From Fundidesulfovibrio putealis DSM 16056 (GTDB taxonomy: Bacteria > Desulfobacterota > Desulfovibrionia > Desulfovibrionales > Desulfovibrionaceae), in the NCBI RefSeq assembly GCF_000429325.1, contig NZ_AUBQ01000015.1:152742-216741 (forward strand): a stretch of 64,000 bases of DNA. Reading direction: 5' to 3'. Under the pieces are notes generated by a model. The model did not search any database, was not told the DNA's origin, and was given only the letters and a program-made list of their open reading frames with translations. Of the stretch, positions 7,412 to 16,347 are shown piece by piece (position 1 is the stretch's first letter; each line of letters starts with the position of its first letter). A program made the translations under genes and the position numbers.

Positions 7412-9396
7412 TCCGCTCCCTCAGGCTTGCCGTTGTCGTCCTGGAAAGTGACCTTGCAATTCGGGAAGCCGGAGCACCCCCAGAAGTTGTATGCTCCTGG
7501 CCCATCCTTGGTGCGGTGAGCCAGAGGCTTCCCGCACTCCGGGCATTTATGCGTGCTCAGAGGTGGTTTCTCGCGTTTCTCCAAACGATGGCCGGGTTTG
7601 CCTCCGTTGTCAGCAAACGTGGCTGGGCAGTCAGGATAGCCAGAGCATCCCCAGAAGTCGTAACCACCCTGGCCGTTCTTTCCGGGAGCACGGACGATTC
7701 GGCGCAATGGCTTTCCGCAGTCAGGGCAAGGTGTCACGGTCGCAGCCTGGAACAGCCCGAGTTCTTGCTCCAGGCAGTGGTGCATTTTGCGCATCACATC
7801 AATGTAACCGGTGCGGCCCTCGGCAATGGCGTCCAGATCGTCTTCCAGCTCCTTGGTGAAGGAGAACTCGAGGAATGCGAAACGTCCCATCAGCGCATCC
7901 ACCACGGCCTCGCCGTCCGCCGTGGCCGCCAGGGCACGTTTCTCCAGGCGGACGTAACCCCGACCGAGGATATTCTCCAGGATGGCCGCATAGGTGGACG
8001 GACGCCCGATGCCGCGTCCTTCCAGAGCCTTGACGAGCGTAGCTTCAGTGTAGCGCGGCGGTGCTTTGGTCTTGTGGGTGACGACCTTGCCTCCACCCAC
8101 CGTGAGCAGGGAGCCTGCGTTGAGCTGGGGGACAGGGTTATCCGCCTCTTCCTCCCCATCCTCGGTTTGATCCGCAGCCATGACCATCTTCCAGCCTGGC
8201 CTTACCAGAGTCCGGCCTTTGGCCTCGAACTCCGGCATCCTGCCTTCAATGTCCTCGCCTTGGAGCAGGGCGGTACGAACTGCGAAAACGGCATCCTCCA
8301 ACTGGCTGGCCAGGGTGCGTAACCGAATCATCGTGTAGAGGGCTTTTTCGCTGTCAGTGTCTCCAGCCTCTTCCACCTCAATGTGCGTGGGCCGGATGGC
8401 TTCATGGGCTTCCTGCGCTCCGGCCTTGCTCTTCCAACGGCGCGGCGTGGCCACCACCGGCCAGTTGCTGTTCCGGCAGTATTCCCGGATTTCAGCCACG
8501 GCCTCCTCGCTGATATTGGGGGAATCCGTGCGCATATAGGTGATATGGCCAGCCTCATAGAGCCGTTGGGCAGCTTCCATTGTCTTCTTGGGGGAGAGTT
8601 TGAGGGAGTTCGAGGCTGCCTGCTGCAAGGTCGACGTGGTGAAGGGGGCTGGTGGAACTGCCTTGGTCTCAGTGTCCTGGCAGGCCAGAACCTTGACCCG
8701 GCGCATGGCTGCTACCCTGACGGCCTTCTCCTTCTCCAGGAGATATTCCTGACCAGGCCCGAGCCAGGCCTTCGCCAACCAGTTGGCTTTCCAGCCAGGA
8801 GTGATGTTGTCCAGGGCATCAAAGACCAACTCCACGCCGTAATGCGTGGTCATCTTGAACGCCCTGATCTCGCGCTCCCGCTCCACCACAAGGCGCAAAG
8901 CCGGGCTTTGCACCCTCCCAGCCGACTTTTTGCCGCCGATGGCGCGAGAGAGGGGGACGGACACCATGTAGCCCACCAGCCTGTCCAGTACCCGCCGTCC
9001 CTCCTGGGCCGCAACGAGGTTCCTGTCCAGGGCGCGGGGATGTTCCAGGGCCATTTTGACGGCCTTCTCCGTGATCTCCGAGAAGGTGATCCTTCCAGGA
9101 TTCTCCAGCCGCAGGGCGTCCTCCAGGTGCCAGGCTATAGCCTCTCCTTCGCGGTCAGGGTCCATGGCCAGGAAAACAGAGTCCGCAGACTTTACCGCGC
9201 TGGCCAGCTTGGCCAAGACAGACTTGCCGCGCTCGGTTGGGGCATACGATGGTCGGAAGTTCGGAGGACTCACACCCATGTCATACAGGGGCAGATCGCG
9301 CACGTGTCCGACGCTGGCTTCCACCCTCCAGCCGCTGCCCAGGAACCCTTGGATCTTCTTAACCTTGCCCGGAGATTCGACAATCAAAAGCTTCAT
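7408..9396 (-). CDS. topA: Type IA DNA topoisomerase I with two C-terminal zinc fingers
   Basis: A 662-residue type IA topoisomerase that relaxes negative supercoils through a 5'-phosphotyrosine. Seen: the Toprim start MKLLIVESPGK, the acidic DPDRE at residues 79-83, and the active-site tyrosine in ITYMRTDSP at about residue 287. Two four-cysteine zinc-ribbon repeats lie near the C-terminus (CPDCGKP...CSGYPDC and CPECGKP...CSGFPNC). It is shorter than chromosomal TopA. Plasmid and ICE topoisomerases of this size are common in transfer regions and may help DNA processing. It lies 11 bp after the transglycosylase gene. Confidence 0.93.
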   Translation of the reverse strand: MKLLIVESPGKVKKIQGFLGSGWRVEASVGHVRDLPLYDMGVSPPNFRPSYAPTERGKSVLAKLASAVKSADSVFLAMDPDREGEAIAWHLEDALRLENPGRITFSEITEKAVKMALEHPRALDRNLVAAQEGRRVLDRLVGYMVSVPLSRAIGGKKSAGRVQSPALRLVVEREREIRAFKMTTHYGVELVFDALDNITPGWKANWLAKAWLGPGQEYLLEKEKAVRVAAMRRVKVLACQDTETKAVPPAPFTTSTLQQAASNSLKLSPKKTMEAAQRLYEAGHITYMRTDSPNISEEAVAEIREYCRNSNWPVVATPRRWKSKAGAQEAHEAIRPTHIEVEEAGDTDSEKALYTMIRLRTLASQLEDAVFAVRTALLQGEDIEGRMPEFEAKGRTLVRPGWKMVMAADQTEDGEEEADNPVPQLNAGSLLTVGGGKVVTHKTKAPPRYTEATLVKALEGRGIGRPSTYAAILENILGRGYVRLEKRALAATADGEAVVDALMGRFAFLEFSFTKELEDDLDAIAEGRTGYIDVMRKMHHCLEQELGLFQAATVTPCPDCGKPLRRIVRAPGKNGQGGYDFWGCSGYPDCPATFADNGGKPGHRLEKREKPPLSTHKCPECGKPLAHRTKDGPGAYNFWGCSGFPNCKVTFQDDNGKPEGAE

Positions 9397-9407
9397 GGCG
9401 TACTACC

Positions 9408-10031
9408 TCATGATCCTTTCATTTCGTTGCTGGCCACTTCCCGGAACCGCTTCACCAGCATCGGCGAGGCAGCAGGGCGCTGGGCAGCAATTGCTGGCGC
9501 GGAAGAAGGAACTGACGGCGCTTCACCGCCGAGGCGGCGAAGCACGGCAGCGGCATAAGCCCAGCCACGTTCGGGGTTGCGATCGACAGGGGTATGGTAG
9601 GAGGCGACTGCGCGCCAGTTCAGCCCATGGCGCTTGATTTCCTTGCCGAGAATCCAGACGCCCACCTGGATGTTGCCGGGAGGGTCCAGGATGACCTCCA
9701 AGGGCAGGCGGTAGCGTCTGATCCACCAGGAGTTAATCTGCATGACTCCCACATCGAAGGAGAGGCCTGCGGCCAGGGCCGCGCGGCTGATCGCCACGGC
9801 CTGCTCTTTCGTGACGGGTCTGACTGTTCGCCCCGCGATGTTCAGAATCCATGGCTGCATCCCGGACTCTTGACCGGCGATGGCCAAGGCCAGAGGACGC
9901 GGAACGCTGTAACGATCACACGGGGCGTCGAAGAGGCTGGCCAGGTCCTGGCCAGCCAGGACCTGATTGCACGACAGGAGAACCAGGATGAGCCCGGCTA
10001 GTGCCTGAATCACCGGTCCAACTCCCGGCAT
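9408..10031 (-). CDS. Lytic transglycosylase (VirB1/PilT-type SLT domain)
   Basis: A 207-residue exported protein. A signal peptide (residues 1-26, ending LSCNQVLAG) precedes an SLT transglycosylase domain: the catalytic Glu in IAGQESGMQPW, GVMQINSWW, and YHTPVDRNPERGWAYA. It would cleave peptidoglycan to open a path for the transfer channel or pilus. In R64 this role belongs to PilT and in T4SSs to VirB1. The start overlaps the primase gene end by 22 bp. Confidence 0.88.
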   Translation of the reverse strand: MPGVGPVIQALAGLILVLLSCNQVLAGQDLASLFDAPCDRYSVPRPLALAIAGQESGMQPWILNIAGRTVRPVTKEQAVAISRAALAAGLSFDVGVMQINSWWIRRYRLPLEVILDPPGNIQVGVWILGKEIKRHGLNWRAVASYHTPVDRNPERGWAYAAAVLRRLGGEAPSVPSSAPAIAAQRPAASPMLVKRFREVASNEMKGS

Positions 10032-12379
10032 TGTTCCTTGGCTAGGCCGCGACCAAGTTGCTGTGTCACCTCCTTGATCCCCCGGCTGGCGTGAAGATCG
10101 TTCCAGTCAGTCAACCTGGCCTCCCGTTCTTCCTTGGTGAAGGCCGGGACGATGACGCAGCCTCCGACAGCCAAAGCGGCCTGTTTGGCTTTCTCCACGC
10201 CGATGTTGCCGTGCTCCCGAGCATGGTCGTTGTCGGCGCAGATGGCGATCTTGGCCATGGGGAACTTTTCGCGCAGAGCCTTGGCCACGGGCTCAAGATT
10301 GCCTGCATCGAAGGCCACGACGACAGGCATGCTCGATGCCATGTGCAGGCTGACGCCGGTGGCGTAGCCTTCAGCGATGAGCAGAATTTGGCCTTGCTCC
10401 AAGTTCTTATCGGGATCGATCAGACTGAAGCAGCCTTTCTTTTCGGCACCGGCCTGGAATCGCTTCGTCCCATCCCAGTCGATTTCCTGGACGTTCCGAA
10501 GTTCGCCCGTTGCGTTATAGAGAGGGACCAGCAGGAGCATGGCGTCAGAAGACTCTTTGATGTCGCCATAAGGGTGGATGCCCTTTTTGAGGAGATAAGG
10601 GTTCCTAATCGCCGCCATGGGCATAATGGGCGGGAGGACGCTAAAGTCCTGCTGGCACCGCAGGGCCACGTCGTCTTGAAGCGCCAGGCGCTCGCGTTCT
10701 CGTTGTTTGCTGCGCTGCTCCGCTTCCAGTCGCAGGGCCATCTTCTGCTCTTCCGTCAGGGTATGGCCGGTGGCCTTCCACTTGGTCTTTTCGCCGGTGA
10801 GATAGTTCTCGTACCACCCAGCAGGACGGCCATCGAGATATCCCTTGTAGGCTCCATCGCGGGCCTGAGGTTTGCCGCCCAGAACGGAAACGCGGTGAAT
10901 CTTGCCGTCCATGACGGGAAGCTGGCCTTTGAGGTCAAGTCCGGCATCGCGGAGCGCCTGAGCGAATTCAGAGAGAGGGTCCATGGTCTTGGCCGGGCTG
11001 GCAGCCTTGTCAGGGAACCAGGTTTTCAGCTTGGCCAGGTCGGAACCTTCCGGCGCGAACCAGAGTTTGGCCTCGGCGTCCCATTTGGCACCGGCAGCCT
11101 TGGCCAGGTTCTTTTCCCGGAAGGGTACGGCCAGGAACACCTTCCCGGTGGCCGGTTGGGATGGCGCGGCGGGTTCCTTGGAGGGCTCGACATCATGGGC
11201 CATGGTGGTCACTGCACCATCCCGAGACAGTTCCAAGGCATGCTTGAGAGCGGCAAAGGCATCGGCACGGGTCGGGAAGAATTTGTCCTTGAACTGCGCC
11301 AGGAGGCCATCGTTGTTCGGGATGGCGAACCACTCCTCCGGTTTGGACTGCATAACCATGTCCACGATGCCACCGCTCACGGGGTCTTTGTTCGTTGCCA
11401 GACCGCCGGGCCTGGATTCACTCCAGCCCTCGGGCAGGGTGAGGTTTGATGAAGCCAATTCCTGGCCTTTGCCGAGTTCCTGCTTCTGTTCCATAGTGAG
11501 CACGTATTGTTTGATCTTTTCGGCGTCCCGGCAGGCCCGGACGATTTCATAGGGGTCCTGCTCCAACACCTTGATCCACGAATCCACGTAGGCCAGATGT
11601 TGGCCGGGGTCATAGCCGATGCCCATATCCTGGCCGAGCATCCAGGATGCGATTTCGGCCCGGAGTTCTTCCTTGGCGTACACTTCCGAACCGAACGGAC
11701 CGAACTCGCGTCCCATGCGCGACTCATGGCCGGTCCAGTGACCGAGTTCATGCAGTGCCGTGGAGTAGTAATCGCCGGGGGTCTGGAAGCGATCCAGAGT
11801 GGGCAGGCTGATTTCATCCTTGGCGGGGCTGTAGAAAGCCCGATTGCGCTGGTTGTGTTTGATGACTGCGCCGGAATTGCGAAGAATGGCTTCCGCTTTC
11901 TCGTTCGGGTCCCAATCCCGGATGAGCGTGGAGGGGGCCAGAGGAGGAACGTCTCCATCAAGCTGGCTGACATGGAAAACGGAAGAAAAACGGGCCACCG
12001 GCCTGGCCAGCTCCACCTTGTTCATCACCTGGTTGCCGTCGCCATCGAGCACTGGCTTGCCGTTGTCATCCAAGGCGGGTTCTTCCTTGGTGAACTGCCA
12101 GAAGACGATAGTCTGTGATCTCTCGCCCTTGCGAACACGGCAGTCCAACGAGTTGGCCTGTTTGAGCGTCATCCAGCGAGGATCGGCATACCCTTTGCGG
12201 GAGAGCATGAGCCTGTTGATGCCGCTGTAGACCGTGCCCGAGACGGGGTTCATGGGCGGGTGGAGTTCACCTGGCCGCCAGGGTTTCTGCCACGGCGCGG
12301 CCCCGGTTTTGAGATCTTCGATGATCTGCTCGGCGAACACCTGATGGACCGGTTTGCGCGCGTTTGCATCATTCGCCAT
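10010..12379 (-). CDS. ArdC-type antirestriction domain fused to TraC-like primase (Toprim)
   Basis: A 789-residue protein. Residues 1 to about 135 match the ArdC ssDNA-binding N-terminal domain (FAEQIIEDLKTGAAPWQKPW, GINRLML). A zincin-like metalloprotease domain follows with HELGH at 210-214. A DUF5710-like segment (FLAVPFREKNLAKAAGAKWD) lies in the middle. The C-terminus is a Toprim primase region (LLIAEGYATGVSLH, VVAFDAGNL, ICADNDHARE). It probably travels with or primes the transferred strand and protects it from restriction. The ATG at 12379 is chosen because it starts the ArdC domain and overlaps the upstream small gene. The longer frame to 12526 lies over that gene. Confidence 0.87.
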   Translation of the reverse strand: MANDANARKPVHQVFAEQIIEDLKTGAAPWQKPWRPGELHPPMNPVSGTVYSGINRLMLSRKGYADPRWMTLKQANSLDCRVRKGERSQTIVFWQFTKEEPALDDNGKPVLDGDGNQVMNKVELARPVARFSSVFHVSQLDGDVPPLAPSTLIRDWDPNEKAEAILRNSGAVIKHNQRNRAFYSPAKDEISLPTLDRFQTPGDYYSTALHELGHWTGHESRMGREFGPFGSEVYAKEELRAEIASWMLGQDMGIGYDPGQHLAYVDSWIKVLEQDPYEIVRACRDAEKIKQYVLTMEQKQELGKGQELASSNLTLPEGWSESRPGGLATNKDPVSGGIVDMVMQSKPEEWFAIPNNDGLLAQFKDKFFPTRADAFAALKHALELSRDGAVTTMAHDVEPSKEPAAPSQPATGKVFLAVPFREKNLAKAAGAKWDAEAKLWFAPEGSDLAKLKTWFPDKAASPAKTMDPLSEFAQALRDAGLDLKGQLPVMDGKIHRVSVLGGKPQARDGAYKGYLDGRPAGWYENYLTGEKTKWKATGHTLTEEQKMALRLEAEQRSKQRERERLALQDDVALRCQQDFSVLPPIMPMAAIRNPYLLKKGIHPYGDIKESSDAMLLLVPLYNATGELRNVQEIDWDGTKRFQAGAEKKGCFSLIDPDKNLEQGQILLIAEGYATGVSLHMASSMPVVVAFDAGNLEPVAKALREKFPMAKIAICADNDHAREHGNIGVEKAKQAALAVGGCVIVPAFTKEEREARLTDWNDLHASRGIKEVTQQLGRGLAKEQCRELDR

Positions 12380-12563
12380 GGTCGCTGCCCTCTTCACCGG
12401 CGAACATATCCTCCAGGTCGTCAGGTCCGACGGCCAGTTCCTCGAAGGCTCCCATGAACTCTGCAACCTCGGGATCGACCGGTATTCCCAGTCCCGGATT
12501 TTCCATGGCCTGAACGTCCACCGCACGGGCGGCTGCCATCAAATACTCCTTGTCCACGATCAT
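12369..12563 (-). CDS. Small acidic protein between traF and the primase gene
   Basis: A 64-residue, strongly acidic protein of unknown function. Its start overlaps the traF stop by 4 bp and its end overlaps the ArdC/TraC start by 11 bp. This tight coupling argues that it is a real gene. No membrane segment or known motif is seen. Confidence 0.6.
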   Translation of the reverse strand: MIVDKEYLMAAARAVDVQAMENPGLGIPVDPEVAEFMGAFEELAVGPDDLEDMFAGEEGSDHGE

Positions 12564-13093
12564 CCTCCTATGGGTTCAAAGACTCGAACTGGCTTCACCT
12601 TCTGAAGTGACGCCAACGGCAACAGACCAAAATACCGACCGTCGAAACCGCCGGGATGTTCACGAGAAAGGATCAAGACCATTCCTTCAGGAATCCGGCC
12701 TGGAGAAAGGGTGGTAGAAATCGGCATGGGCCGATCCAGACTGTCCGTGGCGGCGATCATGCTTTGCGGCATCATCCGGCCATTGACGCGAATACCCTCC
12801 GGCCCCACATCCAAAAGATCGCCGGGAAGGCCCGCTACCACCTTGAGGAGGGGCTCGGTGCCGTCAGGACAGGAGCCGGAGCGCAGATAGCCCCGGTCGA
12901 GGGCCAGGGAGGCGAAGGGTTCAATGGCCAGACAGACGCTGACCAGGTCGCCACGATCAATGCCAGGATTGCCGGGAACGAGCTGATAAATCCCCTTGGG
13001 CATGGAAGGCGTGGCGTTGAAGCGATACCCTTGCTGAAAGAGAAAGAAGCCCGAACAGACCAGCAGGAGCAGAATCCAGAGGAGGCGCTTCAT
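12560..13093 (-). CDS. traF: TraF-like S26 signal peptidase
   Basis: A 177-residue membrane-anchored serine protease of the TraF/S26 family. Seen: an N-terminal transmembrane helix (MKRLLWILLLLVCSGFFLF), the catalytic serine motif NATPSMPKGIY near residue 30, and the catalytic lysine in LLKVVAGLPGD. In RP4, TraF cuts and cyclises the TrbC pilin. A TrbC homologue is encoded at 33825-34139, so the same role is likely. It overlaps the traG stop codon by 4 bp. Confidence 0.92.
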   Translation of the reverse strand: MKRLLWILLLLVCSGFFLFQQGYRFNATPSMPKGIYQLVPGNPGIDRGDLVSVCLAIEPFASLALDRGYLRSGSCPDGTEPLLKVVAGLPGDLLDVGPEGIRVNGRMMPQSMIAATDSLDRPMPISTTLSPGRIPEGMVLILSREHPGGFDGRYFGLLPLASLQKVKPVRVFEPIGG

Positions 13094-15075
13094 TTCGATC
13101 CACCCTGCTTCTTCAGGTAATCCGCGTAGGAGCGCCCTTCGGGCTTTTCTTTGTCCTGGCCAGCGGCGTCCGGGCTCTTCACGGGACAGAGGGAATCTGA
13201 TTTGGCGGGAGCCCCCATCTTGGCCCGCTCGGAGAATGTGGGATCAAGGAAGAACAGATTCTGCCGACCGTAGATCGGTGAGCGCCCGGCAACGAAAATG
13301 AGCATGTCACCTGGTTTCTTGGCCTTGTCGCCCTTTTTCTGGAGGCCGGGCAGCCGCATGCATTCGTCGGGCGTCAAGAGCGCCCTGGCTGTTTCAGAAA
13401 CGCTGACCGAGGCGTTTTTCAGATGGCCGCTACGTGAGCCGGACACGGAGGTCTTCTGGGTCAAGACCGTGGTCTTGCCCGTCATTTCCGACAACTCCTT
13501 GGCCGTTTCCAGAGTGTTCGGCGCGTAGGCGATGCGGATATGGCAGTTGCCCTTGATGCCGTTCTCTTTCCCGTAGGTCTCAATGAGCTGCTCGACGTTC
13601 TGGATGACGAGCATGTAGCTGATCCCGTATCCCGCCGCATAGGCGATGGACTTGTTGACGATCTCCATCTTCCCGATGGACGTGAACTCATCCAGGAGCA
13701 TCAGCAGCCGACGGCTGGGCTTCTTCTGTTCGCCGTTCTCGAACTCCATGCGTTCGCAGATGCGTGTGATGATGAGGTTCAGTATGAGGCGGATCAGTGG
13801 TCGCAGCCGGTTGACGTCAGCCGGGCTCATGACCAGGTACAGGTCCACCGGAACCTCATGATTCATGAGGTCGTGAACCCGGAAATCCGAGCGGGATGTG
13901 TTCATGGCCACGACCGGGTCACGATAGAGCGCCAGGTTGACCAGGGCGGTGGAGACGACGCCGGAGCCTTCGTTCCCGGCCTTGTTGAGCATTTCCCTGG
14001 CAGAACTGGCGATGAACAAGTGGATATGCTCGCCGCCAGTGGCCCCGTTGGGGAAGCATTCCTTGACGAGGGCCGCATGCTCCGTTTCGAGCATCTCCTG
14101 GAGCAACTCCTCGATGGTGCGGTTTTCATCAGCGAGCATGTTCCCGAGGTCGTGGAGGGTGGCGGTTCGTTTTTGCCGATGGCGCACCATGACAAGGCAA
14201 TGGAGGAGCACCCCGGCAATGAAGGCGAATCCCGCCTTGCTCCAATGGTCCTGTAGGCCCTTGCCTTCCGGGTCCACGATCATGGTGGCGATGTTCTGGA
14301 CATCCGGGATGGCCTGGAGGGTGTCCAGCCGCACCTCTTCAAGCGGATTGAAGCAGGCGCTGATTCCACTGGAGTCGGAAGGGTCAAACCGTAGAACCGT
14401 ATGCCCAAGGGATTGGCGGTAACGTGAGGTCAGAGCCCAGTTCTCGCCTTTGATGTCCAGGCTCACCGTCGAGCCGGGATAGGAAAGGAGGGTTGGGATG
14501 ATGATGCCCACGCCCTTGCCGGATCGTGTGGGCGCATAAAGGAGCATGTGTTCCGGCCCATCATGGCGAAGGTAGCAGTGAGCCCAGGCTGGCCGGAGAC
14601 GAAGCCACAGCCGGATCGCCTGCCAGCCATGGAACTGTTTGACCCATCCGCCGACATAAACGCCACGGCCTTCCAGAAGGCCCATTTCGGAAATTTCTTC
14701 TTCCGCCGCCCAATGGGCCGAGCCGTGCAGGTCAGTGCGTCCCTTGGGCTTTCGCGCGCTCATCAGGGCGTAGCCGAGAATGAGCATCTGCGGGGCCATG
14801 AACAGCATCTGACCATGGAACACCGCTTGGCGCACAGCTTCATGCTGGCTCCCCAGCTGATGCCAGATGATTATTTTCCAGGGGGCGTACCAGACCGTAC
14901 CGAAAGCGGACATCCAAGGCAGGCCTAAGGCAGGCTGGTAGGCGAAGTACGCGGCGACTTGTTGTGTGGCCAGACTCAGACTGGCCAGGGCCAGAAGAAG
15001 GGAAAACAGCAGATACCCCCAGCGAAGAGCGGCTTTCTTCCGTCCAGGATCGCCGAGGCCGTACTGATTTTGCAT
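13090..15075 (-). CDS. traG: Type IV coupling protein TraG/VirD4
   Basis: A 661-residue inner-membrane ATPase that links the DNA-relaxase complex to the secretion channel. Seen: two N-terminal transmembrane helices within residues 18-100, Walker A APTRSGKGVG near residue 180 followed by STVSLDIKGENW, and Walker B LLMLLDEFTSIG. The segment TGKTTVLTQKTSVSGSRSG and the C-terminal RSYADYLKK also match VirD4/TraG proteins. It starts 67 bp after trbI. Confidence 0.95.
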   Translation of the reverse strand: MQNQYGLGDPGRKKAALRWGYLLFSLLLALASLSLATQQVAAYFAYQPALGLPWMSAFGTVWYAPWKIIIWHQLGSQHEAVRQAVFHGQMLFMAPQMLILGYALMSARKPKGRTDLHGSAHWAAEEEISEMGLLEGRGVYVGGWVKQFHGWQAIRLWLRLRPAWAHCYLRHDGPEHMLLYAPTRSGKGVGIIIPTLLSYPGSTVSLDIKGENWALTSRYRQSLGHTVLRFDPSDSSGISACFNPLEEVRLDTLQAIPDVQNIATMIVDPEGKGLQDHWSKAGFAFIAGVLLHCLVMVRHRQKRTATLHDLGNMLADENRTIEELLQEMLETEHAALVKECFPNGATGGEHIHLFIASSAREMLNKAGNEGSGVVSTALVNLALYRDPVVAMNTSRSDFRVHDLMNHEVPVDLYLVMSPADVNRLRPLIRLILNLIITRICERMEFENGEQKKPSRRLLMLLDEFTSIGKMEIVNKSIAYAAGYGISYMLVIQNVEQLIETYGKENGIKGNCHIRIAYAPNTLETAKELSEMTGKTTVLTQKTSVSGSRSGHLKNASVSVSETARALLTPDECMRLPGLQKKGDKAKKPGDMLIFVAGRSPIYGRQNLFFLDPTFSERAKMGAPAKSDSLCPVKSPDAAGQDKEKPEGRSYADYLKKQGGSK

Positions 15076-15142
15076 GAAAACTATCTTCCTTGTTTCCGTT
15101 GTTGTTTGCTATCTTGCTTTCTTGTTTTTGTTCTTACGTGCT

Positions 15143-16345
15143 TTAGTTCTCGCGATAGGGCTCCCGGAAAACCAGGTCTTTGGTAACGACGACGTTGAAA
15201 CGGTATCCGGGCCGGATTTCGAGCGTGGGCTTGATGTTCATGCCCTTGGAGAGGACTTGGGCCGTCGTCTGGCCCAACTGAGCGGCCAGGGAGGAAGCCA
15301 TCTGCTGCTGGAGTGAAGGGGAAGCGTTGCTGGTGACGCCGGTGTTTGGCGTCACGGAATCCACGGCCCAGGATGTGCCGCCGGTGATGAGGGACATCAA
15401 CAGGGCGTTGCCGAAGATGCGGAAGTAGTGATTGTTTACCTCGTCGTTGAATCCGCTGTATCCAGCGGCATCGGTCCCCGGCATGGATTCGAGAGTGATG
15501 GCCGAGCCGTCGGGAAAGATAATCCTGTTCCAGGCCACCAGCACACGGGACTGGCCATAGATGATTCTGGAATCGTAGACGCCGTAGAGCTTGGAGCCCT
15601 GAGGGATGAGCAGGTAACGGCCATCGGCTGTGTCGTAGACGTTCTGGCTTACCAGGGCGACGAGCTGGCCAGGGAGGTCGGAGTTGATGCCCCCGATCAT
15701 CGCGGATGGGATGATCGATCCCGTTTTGACCTCGAAAGGATGCCCAGCCATGCGGATGCTGGAGGACAGCCATTGACGGTCCGAAGTTTTGGAACGCTCG
15801 AGGAAGCCTTCCTTGTCTTTGTCAGCCGCAGGGTTGTAATCCCCCTGGGCTGCGCCCGAAAGACCAGGGCGATCAGCGGAGGCATTGGAAGAACGAGTTT
15901 CGCCACTCTGGGCAGCGACTTGCACCACGCCGGTCTTGTCCGGCGCGTTATCCTTCTCCTTCCCTTTGCGGACAGTCAGAGGCGAAGAAAGAGCAGCCAT
16001 GGCAGCCTGATGTTTCTGTCTCCTCAGGTCTTCTCTTTCGCGACGCAGCTCAGGCGGTTCACTGCTCGTGACCACGACGATCTGCGGCTGCTCGTCCTTC
16101 TTCTGCTCCACAGGGGCGGGAGGGGGAGGCGTCGCCAATCCCATGCCGCCAGCATCGCTCACCAAAGGCTTGTCGTCGCGCGTGATGACCGCCGGTTTAG
16201 CCTTATCCTCCTTCTTGCCCTTGTCAGAGAAGTGGAGGGAGTAGACCAGAGCCCCAATCACCACCATGATGGCGGCAGCGCCTGCAATGAGCGGCCACTT
16301 CCGCATTCTCTCTGTTTGCACGAGTACATTCGGATCGTTCGACAT
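15143..16345 (-). CDS. trbI: TrbI/VirB10 mating-channel protein
   Basis: A 400-residue protein. A single transmembrane helix (about residues 18-40, WPLIAGAAAIMVVIGALVY) is followed by a proline-rich periplasmic linker with APPPPAPVEQKK-type sequence. The C-terminal TrbI/VirB10 domain runs from VKTGSIIPSAMIGGINSDLP to EIRPGYRFNVVVTKDL. It spans both membranes in the channel core. The ATG at 16345 (MSNDPNV) lies 2 bp past the pilV stop. In Ti-type trb operons trbI directly follows trbH, but here the whole pil cluster lies between them. Confidence 0.94.
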   Translation of the reverse strand: MSNDPNVLVQTERMRKWPLIAGAAAIMVVIGALVYSLHFSDKGKKEDKAKPAVITRDDKPLVSDAGGMGLATPPPPAPVEQKKDEQPQIVVVTSSEPPELRREREDLRRQKHQAAMAALSSPLTVRKGKEKDNAPDKTGVVQVAAQSGETRSSNASADRPGLSGAAQGDYNPAADKDKEGFLERSKTSDRQWLSSSIRMAGHPFEVKTGSIIPSAMIGGINSDLPGQLVALVSQNVYDTADGRYLLIPQGSKLYGVYDSRIIYGQSRVLVAWNRIIFPDGSAITLESMPGTDAAGYSGFNDEVNNHYFRIFGNALLMSLITGGTSWAVDSVTPNTGVTSNASPSLQQQMASSLAAQLGQTTAQVLSKGMNIKPTLEIRPGYRFNVVVTKDLVFREPYREN

Positions 16346-16347
16346 CT

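Noticed and set aside
8383..9558. 391-codon rightward frame antisense to topA
   Set aside because: Long antisense frames are expected in GC-rich coding DNA; the minus strand encodes a full topoisomerase I with all motifs.
15081..15773. 230-codon leftward frame overlapping trbI
   Set aside because: It is out of frame with trbI, has biased Arg/Pro/His content and no recognisable domain; trbI is a clear family match over the same DNA.
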